64,000 bases of DNA from contig DESD01000021.1 in NCBI GenBank assembly GCA_002361935.1, positions 20,117 through 84,116 on the forward strand, read 5' to 3'. Each line of letters begins with the position of its first letter. The first letter of the stretch is position 1. The position numbers and the translations under genes are program-made. The stretch is from Ruminococcaceae bacterium UBA3323 (lineage in GTDB: Bacteria; Bacillota; Clostridia; Oscillospirales; Acutalibacteraceae). The notes under the pieces are model-generated. The model was not told the DNA's origin. It did no database searches and was given only the letters and a program-made list of their open reading frames with translations. Positions 34,554-43,018 of the stretch are shown piece after piece.

Positions 34554-35936
34554 TTATTCATAAAAGCCGATTTCGGAAATCACGGGATTACCTCTGCTCT
34601 GACGCACAATAAGCCTTGCTCCGACACATTTTTTGCCCTTTAATGCAATGATTCTGCCGGAACCGATAATGGTTTCCGAAGCCTCCCTTTTCCATTTTCC
34701 GTTTTCTTTTTTAATATAAATGTCGAATTTCTCTACTCTTTGAGATTTTCTTATATCCTCTTTTATAATTACATATTTCAGCCTTCTGGGAGAGTCAAAG
34801 GCAAAATCAATATATCCGTCACGTTCCGTAAATTCGCCCGGCTTATCAATAAGAATAGGATTTGATGTTAAATGATGAATCCTTTTTCCAAGAGATTTAA
34901 GCGCACGAACATCTTTGTGATGAATAACGCCCCTGTCGGTCGGCGGAACATTAAGAAGAAAAGTACAGTTCTTTCCGACTGAAGAAAGATACAGTTTAAA
35001 CAATTTTCTGCCGTTTTTAACGGTAATGTTTTCATTTTTACTGTAAAACCAGCCACGACGGATAGAAACGTCTACCTCGGCAGGATACCAGCAAAGCTCA
35101 CCGGCATCCGCAAGCACTCTGCGGCTTCCCAAATCCTCATCGGTTGATGTTAAGGTTTTTAGCTTTACAGCATCTTTTTCTGAATGCTGGCTGTTTTTGC
35201 TTACGGTTTCAGACATACAAAGTGCTTTAGGAACAACAGAGAATTCCGATTTTCTTGTTTTTCCGCCTTCATTTCCAACCCAGCGGATATCAGGCCCGCA
35301 GATTGCAATATTCGCAGAGGGCTGAAGAGTACGGATAAGCGCATAATATCTTCGCCAATCATATTCAAATGCCCTTGCATTTGCACCCTTTGCACCATCA
35401 AACCAAACCTCGTTTATTTCGCCGTAATTCGTTAAAAGCTCGGTTAACTGATTACAGAAATAATCATTATACGCTTCGGTTCCATAGGTTTCTTCATGCA
35501 TGTCCCAAGGAGAAAGATAAACTCCAAAGTAAAGGTTTTCAGCTTTACAAGCGTCTGCTACCATTTTAACAATATCACCGTCAAACCCGGAGTTTTTAAC
35601 TGAAAATTCAGTATATTTCGACGGCCAAAGACAGAAGCCATCGTGGTGCTTGCAGGTTAATATAATTCCCGAAGCACCCGAAGCCTTTATGCTTTTTGCC
35701 CATTGCTGCGGTTTTATGCTTTTAATCGTAAAATCCGCCGGCGTTTCCTTTCCCGTTCCCCATTCCCTTGCCGTTGCGGTATTCATACCAAAATGAATAA
35801 AGCAATAATACGGGTTTTCGGAAAGCCTTATCTGATTTTCACTTGGAAAAACAGATATATATCTTTTTACTTCTTCATCAAACAACGGATATCCGTTGTT
35901 ATTTGTTGTCCAATTCTTTATAAATTGATTTTCCAT
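34554..35936 (-). CDS. Alpha-L-fucosidase, GH29
   Basis: Releases alpha-linked L-fucose from glycans. The GH29 barrel fills residues 20-340: CFIHFGMNTATAREWG, LTCKHHDGFCLWPSKYT near 100, VYLSPWDMHEETYG and the nucleophile Asp in NEVWFDGAKG near 185. The C-terminal 110 residues are a beta-sandwich. There is no signal peptide, so it acts on imported oligosaccharides. 460 residues, normal. The ATG overlaps the GH38 stop by one base, marking it as the last gene of the glycan operon. Confidence 0.93.
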   Translation of the reverse strand: MENQFIKNWTTNNNGYPLFDEEVKRYISVFPSENQIRLSENPYYCFIHFGMNTATAREWGTGKETPADFTIKSIKPQQWAKSIKASGASGIILTCKHHDGFCLWPSKYTEFSVKNSGFDGDIVKMVADACKAENLYFGVYLSPWDMHEETYGTEAYNDYFCNQLTELLTNYGEINEVWFDGAKGANARAFEYDWRRYYALIRTLQPSANIAICGPDIRWVGNEGGKTRKSEFSVVPKALCMSETVSKNSQHSEKDAVKLKTLTSTDEDLGSRRVLADAGELCWYPAEVDVSIRRGWFYSKNENITVKNGRKLFKLYLSSVGKNCTFLLNVPPTDRGVIHHKDVRALKSLGKRIHHLTSNPILIDKPGEFTERDGYIDFAFDSPRRLKYVIIKEDIRKSQRVEKFDIYIKKENGKWKREASETIIGSGRIIALKGKKCVGARLIVRQSRGNPVISEIGFYE

Positions 35937-38900
35937 TAGTTTCTACCTTTATTTCTGTGTGTAATAAAATTATCCCTGTCACTCAGATTCCAGACGCATT
36001 TATATTTTTCATAGCGGATACGCTCAGATGCCGAAAGCTTAAAGGTTTGCTTTCTGTTTTCGGCAACCTCATCAAAAACAGGGGTAATCAGCTTAGCATC
36101 ATTTCCGGTATATTCTGTTGCAGAAATAACAACAACGTCGTTTTCAAAAGGCAGCGTTACACATTTTTTACCTTTAACATCAAGTTCAACAATATAGAAA
36201 TACATTCCCTTGGCAATTGCATCATTGCCGTTTACATGGCAATGGGTTGCTTCAAACCCAAGCTTAGCATTTTTAACATAGGCAGTATCCCCAAGATCAA
36301 CAAGATCCCATGCAGCAAACGCTTCAAACATACTGAAAACCTTTTTTGAAACCTTTTTACCGTCCACATCAAAGCTTACATTCTTATCCTCATGAACAGA
36401 GGAACAAAGAAGACAGAGCTTATCCGTAGTTTCGGAAATTTCAATTTTCTGTCCGTTCAGAACAAATGCGTTTTCGCTTGTTTTGGAAATTACGAAATCA
36501 ATTCCGTTTGCCGACACGGCATCAGGGGTAATTTCACGCGGAATATTATATTCAAAATCAGATTTTTCATTTCTCTGATAGGTTATAATATTTTTATCAA
36601 ACTTAACCTTAGCAGGAACGGATTTTGCCTTTTTGCCCTTTACATCACTTTCCTTTAACGTTAATGCAAAGGTTTTGATTTCATATGGCCTAAAGCTTGT
36701 TACAAGCTGTCCGTTTTCAACAGCAGCATCGCATTTGAATTCCTCGCTTGCAAACATTTCCCTTGCAGATGCTATGCCTGTTCCCAGCTCAATCAGAACA
36801 TTTTCCGTGCTTTCATTTGCACCCTCATTCAGGCGGATGATGATTTCATCACTGTCCTCTGCTTTTTTGATTGCACGAACGATAATATTATCAGCCGAGA
36901 TTCTGCCGAAGCTGTAATCAGAGCCAAGCTTTCCGCTGTGTTTTTCAGCAGAAACGGCAATCATCGGCTGAACAAACTTTCTTGCTTCAAGCTGTGTTGC
37001 CCTGCCAACCTTTCCGCTATGGCTGAAGATGGCAAAGGAATATCGGTTCAAGCCGATATCCAGCATAGACTGCATGGAGTCAATTCTGTAATTTTTAAGC
37101 GGTGTATGAAGCACGGTTAATCTGAGCGAATGATTATCAAATTTATCCCAGCCGTACTTGCATTCACTGATTACGGAAACGCCGAAGCGACCGCTTTCAT
37201 CCGTTAAATCAGCCCATTTCTGAGCAGGAACCTCAAAAAGCTTTTCGCTCATGTTTTCACGTTCAATTGCTCCAAGTCCCAAATCAAAGGTTGCCTTTTC
37301 ATTTGAACAATTAAAAGAAAACTTATTTTTAGCAAGCGTACAAAGGCTCTGCCATTCAATTTCAGAATAGACTTCTACACATTCGCCGCCGTCTGAAAGA
37401 GCGATAATATTCGTAAACTTAGAACGCTTTCTATCCTCCTGAACCACTTTAAAGGCAACTCTTGCAGGGCCGTTTTCCTCAATGCTGACGGAAACAAGGT
37501 TCGGAATTCTGTCTGCATTCTTGTTTGCTTCCTCATAATTCATTTCCCAAGCAGGCCAATCCTTTGAACCGGTATAATTATACAGACCGAGAACAACAGG
37601 CTCTTTAAGAAGCTCTTTATCATCAAGAGTCTTATCAATAATGGATTCAATATTGCCCTGCTTATTCAGCCTTACAATATATTTTTGATTTTCAGCAGTA
37701 TTATCATTTATTGAAATTTCAGATTTAACCTTACAGGGTTCATCACTGGGACGAACATCATAAACACGAAAGCCAAGACTTTTAACAGATGCAATGAATA
37801 CAATTTCCATAACGCCGTTTTTATTGGAATTCACTTGGCTTTTAACCTCTTTGCCCTTATCATCAAAAATTCTTACATAAGGCTTATTTATGTTTTCAAG
37901 TCTGATTTTAACGGCAGAGGTAATATCTGCTTCAATCGGATTAGACACAACAACAGGAGTACCTGTACAGAAATCGGTTTTCATAAGCGTTGAAACAGCA
38001 GCAGTTGAAGCTTCAAGCTCGCTTTTGAACTGGTTTGCAGACATTGCATAATCATTCCAGCTTCTGCGATAAGCACGCTGAACCGATGTGCCCGGCATAT
38101 CATCGTGGAACTGATGTGCAATAAAGCGCTTCCATGAGCGGTTGATAACCCGGCTGTTATAATCATAGGCACCGAGATAGGAGGCAATAACGCTGTTTCT
38201 TTCGGCAATATCGGCAAGTTCTTCACAGCGTCTGTTCCAGCGTTTGCCTACTGCACGCGAGGTATATCCGCCAACACCGTGATTCTGCATAACAAGCTCT
38301 TTTTTCCAAACAGGAAGCTTATCTCTCTGCTCCTCGGTTAATTTATTGTCTATATCATGATAAATTTCATCGGCTGCTGCAACATAAACCTCAATATCAT
38401 CCGAATCGTTTTTCTTTGTTTCTTTTTCAACAAAGGAAATGGATTTTTCCTTCGGAGCGCCGCCTCTGTCGCCGATACCATGGAACATATAGGTCCAATC
38501 CAGATCATACGCTTCATTCTTTTTGAATTTATCAAGCACAAAATCCCAGTCACGAAGCTTGGTAAAGGTATAATAATAATCATGAGGATTAACACAGGCA
38601 TAAACATAGTTTCCGTCTACTCCATACCATTTTCCGATATCAAACGGCGTTCCGTAAGCAGAACCCCATGTAAGCTTCTGGGTTGTAAAGCCTTTAAGAT
38701 TCGCATGCCTTTCTATTGACGGAAGCGCCCAGCCAAAGCCGAAGCAATCCGGAAGATAGATATCAACGCTTCTTTTGCCAAAGGTTTTATCAAAATAGGA
38801 ATTGCCGAAAAGGATATTTCTGAAAAGTGCTTCCGGAGACGGAATATTGGTATCTCCGTTTTCAAAAGCAGAACCGCAGACATTCCATCTGCCCTCCTTA

Positions 38901-39127
38901 ACATATTCCTTAACCTTTTCAAAAAGCTCCGGATAATACTCCTCCATAAGTTCATAGCGGTAGCTGCCCTCAAAGTTAAACTTATATGTAGGATATTTTT
39001 TAAACATTTTAAAATTATCTACAAGCGTATTATAAATATATGTTGAAACGGTTTTTTCAAAATCCCAGCTCCATATTGTATCAAGATGAGCCGTAGCAAC
39101 AGTATAGATTTTCTTTTTCTGACCCAT
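35936..39127 (-). CDS. Alpha-mannosidase, GH38
   Basis: Large intracellular alpha-mannosidase of 1063 residues. The zinc-site motif ATAHLDTIWSWDFEKTV lies near residue 11, the nucleophile Asp in YLPDCFGFGWALPSIERHA near 130, FHGIGDRGGAP near 217, and the helical segment FIAHQFHDDMPGTS near 338. A long beta-rich C-terminal region completes the protein. ATG 39127 was chosen for the AAGGAG 9 bases upstream. An upstream start at 39205 would overlap the GH4 gene by 65 bases. No signal peptide. Confidence 0.92.
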   Translation of the reverse strand: MGQKKKIYTVATAHLDTIWSWDFEKTVSTYIYNTLVDNFKMFKKYPTYKFNFEGSYRYELMEEYYPELFEKVKEYVKEGRWNVCGSAFENGDTNIPSPEALFRNILFGNSYFDKTFGKRSVDIYLPDCFGFGWALPSIERHANLKGFTTQKLTWGSAYGTPFDIGKWYGVDGNYVYACVNPHDYYYTFTKLRDWDFVLDKFKKNEAYDLDWTYMFHGIGDRGGAPKEKSISFVEKETKKNDSDDIEVYVAAADEIYHDIDNKLTEEQRDKLPVWKKELVMQNHGVGGYTSRAVGKRWNRRCEELADIAERNSVIASYLGAYDYNSRVINRSWKRFIAHQFHDDMPGTSVQRAYRRSWNDYAMSANQFKSELEASTAAVSTLMKTDFCTGTPVVVSNPIEADITSAVKIRLENINKPYVRIFDDKGKEVKSQVNSNKNGVMEIVFIASVKSLGFRVYDVRPSDEPCKVKSEISINDNTAENQKYIVRLNKQGNIESIIDKTLDDKELLKEPVVLGLYNYTGSKDWPAWEMNYEEANKNADRIPNLVSVSIEENGPARVAFKVVQEDRKRSKFTNIIALSDGGECVEVYSEIEWQSLCTLAKNKFSFNCSNEKATFDLGLGAIERENMSEKLFEVPAQKWADLTDESGRFGVSVISECKYGWDKFDNHSLRLTVLHTPLKNYRIDSMQSMLDIGLNRYSFAIFSHSGKVGRATQLEARKFVQPMIAVSAEKHSGKLGSDYSFGRISADNIIVRAIKKAEDSDEIIIRLNEGANESTENVLIELGTGIASAREMFASEEFKCDAAVENGQLVTSFRPYEIKTFALTLKESDVKGKKAKSVPAKVKFDKNIITYQRNEKSDFEYNIPREITPDAVSANGIDFVISKTSENAFVLNGQKIEISETTDKLCLLCSSVHEDKNVSFDVDGKKVSKKVFSMFEAFAAWDLVDLGDTAYVKNAKLGFEATHCHVNGNDAIAKGMYFYIVELDVKGKKCVTLPFENDVVVISATEYTGNDAKLITPVFDEVAENRKQTFKLSASERIRYEKYKCVWNLSDRDNFITHRNKGRN

Positions 39128-39140
39128 AGTTTTAATCTCC

Positions 39141-40505
39141 TTATTTCCAGCCGAAGCTGTAGTTTTTATTATGTTTAATATATTCATCAATAAGCTCTTT
39201 TGCAAGAGAATATGAATTTACAAGCGGATGCAGCGTAAGAGCCTGAATGGCTGAAGCTTTGTCCTTTTCTCTGATAGCCTTTGATGCAAGGCGCTCATAA
39301 ATTTTAACCCGCCTGATGATTTCAAGATTCTGTTCATCCACATCTCCGATTTTATGAGGAACACAGCCATCTGCATTAACATCACAGGTAATTTCAACCA
39401 CATCATCATTTCGAAGCCCGTTTATGGAGCCGTTATTCGGTATACACATTATCATTGTGCCTGTTGTTCCGCTTTGTGCGGTTTCAATAAATTTCAGTGC
39501 AACGCCTGCATAGCCGCCGTCATCCTCCTCATAAATATCAAAATGCCATGGAGTTGTTCGCTTAACGCCGGTTTCACTCGCCATATAGCTGCCCTCACGC
39601 ATTCCATACCACTTTTCAAAAACCTTAAGGCAGCCCTCAAAATCATTTTCAATATCCATTGCTGAGAGTTCGGCAGTCATATTCTTATTGATATCTCTGA
39701 TTTGCTCGCCCCGTGTCTGCTTTGCTTTCAGGATATTCTCAACGGCCTGTTCTCTGTAATAAAAATAGTAGAGATATTCATTTAAAACAGCCTTTCGGTC
39801 TTTCAAAAGTTCCTTGCTGAAGTAACGCATATCGGTTTTTGTATATGCCTCATCATTTTCTATAAGCTCATCCATAATTTCTTTGCCGCCCAGCGTAATG
39901 CTTTTGAAATAGGAAAGATGGTTCAGTCCGTAAACCTCACCGCTGATGTTATTCGGATTTTCATTATATAAAAGAGCAAAGGAACGAAGCATTCCGGACG
40001 GAGCATCACAGATACCATAAGTAAAATCATACCCCATATCACGCAGAGTCTGAGAAACAACACCTGCAGGATTGGTAAAGTTAAACACCTTTACATCAGG
40101 CTTGGAATACGTTTTGATAAGCTCACAGTATTCTGCAAGAGCAGGTACACTGCGCATAGCAAAGGAAAAACCCGCCGCACCTGTGGTTTCCTGTCCGAGC
40201 ACACCTTTGTTCAGTGCAATGCGTTCATCCTTGGCACGCATATCATCCTCGCCCACACGGATTGTTGTTATAACGTAGTCCGCATTCCTGACAGCTTCAA
40301 CAGCATCTGCTGTAATACTGAATTTCATGCCCGGGCACAGAAGCCTTGCTACATGGGCAGCCATTCCGCCGTAAATCCTTAATTTCTGTTCATTATTGTC
40401 CATAAAGCAAAGCTCATCTATATGCAGACGCTCTGCTTTCTGTGCAATGCTTTTGGCAAGAAACATGGAGCGTACTCCACCGCCTCCGATTACTGTTATT
40501 TTCAT
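39141..40505 (-). CDS. NAD-dependent glycoside hydrolase, GH4
   Basis: 454 residues. The N-terminal NAD motif is ITVIGGGGVRSMFLAK. TNPAGVVSQT near 142, ICDAPSGM near 166 and YGLNHLSYF near 191 are the GH4 metal and substrate stretches. GH4 enzymes cleave through NAD oxidation and Mn, and their specificity follows a four-residue motif. Here it is CDAP, closest to the CDMP of 6-phospho-alpha-glucosidases but not identical, so the substrate is open. No PTS genes are nearby to make a phosphorylated sugar. The start follows AAAGAGGTG. Confidence 0.9.
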   Translation of the reverse strand: MKITVIGGGGVRSMFLAKSIAQKAERLHIDELCFMDNNEQKLRIYGGMAAHVARLLCPGMKFSITADAVEAVRNADYVITTIRVGEDDMRAKDERIALNKGVLGQETTGAAGFSFAMRSVPALAEYCELIKTYSKPDVKVFNFTNPAGVVSQTLRDMGYDFTYGICDAPSGMLRSFALLYNENPNNISGEVYGLNHLSYFKSITLGGKEIMDELIENDEAYTKTDMRYFSKELLKDRKAVLNEYLYYFYYREQAVENILKAKQTRGEQIRDINKNMTAELSAMDIENDFEGCLKVFEKWYGMREGSYMASETGVKRTTPWHFDIYEEDDGGYAGVALKFIETAQSGTTGTMIMCIPNNGSINGLRNDDVVEITCDVNADGCVPHKIGDVDEQNLEIIRRVKIYERLASKAIREKDKASAIQALTLHPLVNSYSLAKELIDEYIKHNKNYSFGWK

Positions 40506-40529
40506 AAAAACACCTCTTTAAATATCAAT

Positions 40530-41933
40530 TTAATACCTTAAAACTGCGTCAGCATCTCCGATACCATCATTATGAAGAAGCGGAAGAACGGCTGAGGATA
40601 TATTTTCAAGCCCTATTGCTTTCAGCTTTTTTGAAAAAGGCTTTAACAACCTATCAAACTTTTTCAACACACTCTCGGCAATTTTATATTCAGGAGAGGA
40701 TTTTTCAATATTTCCATCTCCCTTATATAAATTTGCAACTGCATCAATTATAAAGGGAACCACCTTTTTATTATAAACAGGTTTGATTTCATCTGATGAA
40801 ACCTTTGAAGAAAAGCGTACAAATTTATAAACCTTACCAAAGGTTAAACGATTTAAACACTTTGATATTATTTGAAAAATAAATTTATACTTCGCCGTAA
40901 CCTCTTTTGAAAGGCTCATACCAACTGCAAAATCCATGAAGGCTTCATAATTGTTTTCTGCATTTTCAATTGCATCGGCTATTGAACCTAAAAAAAGCTT
41001 TTTTGTATATTCCGTAAGCGTTAATCCATCTGTATCAATGCCTGCAACATGATCAGCAAAAAAGCTTTTCACATCTATTTTTCTTTCATCCGGAATTATT
41101 TCAATTTCTCTGTAAACAGGCGGAAAGCCTGTTAAGGCACCCGTTGAAATATCATAAAGCGTATTGCCGCTCGCGGTTGTAACAGATGAGATATTATGAA
41201 CATGGCTATGCCCCGTTAAAATAAGCGGCAGACCCATATCAGCGAACTGCTTTGCTCTCAGTTCATGTTTATCAAGCATATCATTGGCACCGATTAACCG
41301 ATATAAAACAGATGGTGCAATTACAGGATGATGCGTCATTGCAACAAGAAACTGACCTTCCCTTTCTGCCCTTTCAACCTGAGCTTTTATCCATTCAAAG
41401 CAATCTTCGCTGTAACCGCAATGAGGGTTTCCGTAATCATCATTAAGCGCAAGAAGCCTATAGCCCTCAGATAGCTGAGCAACATAAGACAACGACTCTT
41501 CATGAACTGAAATTGCATCATTATAACCAAATTCGCCGTAATAATCCATAAGCTTATCACGCACAAGTCTTGGAACAGGAACAGGCTTATTATTCTGATC
41601 TCTGCCGTAAGCGGGCATAAAGCCATCATCATAATCATGCGTGGCGGTAATTACATAAATCATTTTGCCCCTGTTTTTTAGTTCCTTAAGCACATCCCGC
41701 ATTTCTTCATGAGAAGGAATTTCACCGTTATTTGTTAAATCACCGCTGATGAGAATGATATCAATTTCATCATTTCGGGAAAGCTTATTAAAAGTATCCC
41801 TAATGATTTCTTCACTGTATTTCACCAGCAGCTGTCCGCTTTCAGGAGGAAAATCATCAGAATTTCCGGCTATCCAGTTTCTTTTTGAATAGTAATGCGT
41901 ATCGGTAATTACAGTAAATTTAAGTGGTTTCAT
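40530..41933 (-). CDS. Metallophosphoesterase, first gene of the glycan operon
   Basis: About 467 residues. Motifs are FTVITDTHYY near 6, ILISGDLTNNGE near 60, VAMTHHPVIAPS near 198 and LILTGHSHVHN near 234. The usual GNH(D/E) metal motif reads ATHDYDDG near 97, so the conserved Asn is a Thr. A helical region of 190 residues follows the catalytic domain. ATG 41933 follows GAGGTG. Substrate unknown. A role in removing phosphate from phosphorylated glycans would fit the neighbours but is a guess. Confidence 0.85.
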   Translation of the reverse strand: MKPLKFTVITDTHYYSKRNWIAGNSDDFPPESGQLLVKYSEEIIRDTFNKLSRNDEIDIILISGDLTNNGEIPSHEEMRDVLKELKNRGKMIYVITATHDYDDGFMPAYGRDQNNKPVPVPRLVRDKLMDYYGEFGYNDAISVHEESLSYVAQLSEGYRLLALNDDYGNPHCGYSEDCFEWIKAQVERAEREGQFLVAMTHHPVIAPSVLYRLIGANDMLDKHELRAKQFADMGLPLILTGHSHVHNISSVTTASGNTLYDISTGALTGFPPVYREIEIIPDERKIDVKSFFADHVAGIDTDGLTLTEYTKKLFLGSIADAIENAENNYEAFMDFAVGMSLSKEVTAKYKFIFQIISKCLNRLTFGKVYKFVRFSSKVSSDEIKPVYNKKVVPFIIDAVANLYKGDGNIEKSSPEYKIAESVLKKFDRLLKPFSKKLKAIGLENISSAVLPLLHNDGIGDADAVLRY

Positions 41934-41987
41934 ATATTGCACCTCTTTAACCTTCTTACCCTTATACAAACATTGTTTACAAAGAAT

Positions 41988-42016
41988 AGTATAGCCGTTT
42001 TAAATTAAATTGAAAA
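41988..42016 (-). promoter_or_regulatory. Promoter of the MPE-GH4-GH38-GH29 operon
   Basis: The minus strand reads TTTTCA (42016-42011), 17 bases, TATACT (41993-41988). The -35 is poor, as expected for a promoter that needs an activator. A 31-base inverted repeat lies 7 bases upstream. Confidence 0.55.
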
Positions 42017-42023
42017 GACATAT

Positions 42024-42054
42024 AAACGACAAAAAATACAAATTTATGTCGTTT
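42024..42054. promoter_or_regulatory. Inverted repeat, likely operator of the AraC-type regulator
   Basis: AAACGACA at 42024-42031 and TGTCGTTT at 42047-42054 are perfect inverted copies, 23 bases centre to centre, near two helix turns. The site sits just upstream of the weak -35 of the glycan operon and between two divergent promoters. Confidence 0.55.
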
Positions 42055-42068
42055 TAAATAAATTATTC

Positions 42069-42097
42069 TTGATTAAGCATGCCCCTAATGTTACAAT
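42069..42097 (+). promoter_or_regulatory. Promoter of the AraC-type regulator
   Basis: TTGATT at 42069-42074, a 17-base spacer and TACAAT at 42092-42097. Initiation near 42104 places the regulator start at 42120 and rules out a TTG start at 42069, which is part of the -35. Confidence 0.65.
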
Positions 42098-42119
42098 AGA
42101 CAGCAAAGGGGATTTGTCT

Positions 42120-42962
42120 ATGGATATGACTTTAAATTACAATGAAAACAGAATAAAAATATTCAAGATATTCTCGGGCACTCTGGACGAAATCGTTATG
42201 ATGCACGCACATACAAAAAACGGCTATGAACTTCATTTTATTGACTACGGAAAAGGCATTCTTGAAACAGAGCACGGGCAATATGAATTAGCAAAAAATT
42301 CACTTTATATAACGGGGCCAAATGTGCTTCACAAGCAGATTCCCGACAAAAAAGAGCCTATGCATGAGCTATGCGTTTATTTTAAAATATCAAAATCTAA
42401 AAATGAAAGCGGCGCCGTCGGTGACTTTACCTCAAAAAAATTTTGGATAGGAAAAAGCAATAATGAAGTAAGAAAGCTATTTAAGCAAATGGTTACAGAA
42501 AGCGAAAAAAACTCCGTCCACAAAAAGGACATCCTTTCCTCGCTTGCAATCAGATTGATTACAGAAATCGCAAGGCTCTATTATCCAAACAGCGAAGCTG
42601 ATTCCGCTCAAACCAACAGTACGGATCTTAACGAAAACCGATCGTGGATACTGGATCAATTATTGCTGGAAGACTGCAGCAAGGTAAAGCTTGCTGATTT
42701 TGCAAAAAACATGGGTGTTTCACCACGGCAGGCGGAAAGAATTATTAAGGATTACTACGGCTCATCCTTTAAAAAACTCCGCTATGAAGCAAAAATGGCA
42801 ATGGCGGCAACTCTTCTTGAAGAGAAAAATATTACGATTGAAGAATGTGCCGTAAAATGCGGCTATACCTGCTCTGCAGCATTCATAACGGCATTTAAGC
42901 AAAAATATAATGTAACGCCAAAGAGTTATTGGGAAACCCTGAATGAAAGAAGGAAGACCTAG
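42120..42962 (+). CDS. AraC-family transcriptional regulator
   Basis: 280 residues. The N-terminal cupin sensor (MMHAHTKNGYELHFIDYGKG, ENSLYITGPNVLH-like stretch near 60-80) is the kind that binds sugars. The C-terminal double helix-turn-helix spans about 185-275 (LADFAKNMGVSPRQAERIIK and ECAVKCGYTCSAAFITAFKQ, then KYNVTPKSYW). ATG 42120 follows AAAGGGGAT. It is divergent from the MPE-GH4-GH38-GH29 operon and probably activates it in response to a released sugar. The inducer is unknown. Confidence 0.93.
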   Translation: MDMTLNYNENRIKIFKIFSGTLDEIVMMHAHTKNGYELHFIDYGKGILETEHGQYELAKNSLYITGPNVLHKQIPDKKEPMHELCVYFKISKSKNESGAVGDFTSKKFWIGKSNNEVRKLFKQMVTESEKNSVHKKDILSSLAIRLITEIARLYYPNSEADSAQTNSTDLNENRSWILDQLLLEDCSKVKLADFAKNMGVSPRQAERIIKDYYGSSFKKLRYEAKMAMAATLLEEKNITIEECAVKCGYTCSAAFITAFKQKYNVTPKSYWETLNERRKT

Positions 42963-43018
42963 GGTCCCTGCATAAAGAATACTTCTTTACGTAGGGTGTC
43001 CCTAAGTCTTCCTTCTTT
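42946..43018. terminator. Long near-perfect hairpin between convergent genes
   Basis: A 73-base inverted repeat with about 34-base arms, a three-base loop (TAC at 42980-42982) and only a few mismatches. It overlaps the last codons of the AraC gene and ends at the stop of the GH28-like gene. It is probably a bidirectional terminator but is much longer than usual. Confidence 0.6.

Noticed and set aside
42069..42119. TTG start that would lengthen the AraC regulator by 17 residues
   Set aside because: The TTG is the first half of a TTGATT -35 hexamer. A good Shine-Dalgarno site supports ATG 42120.
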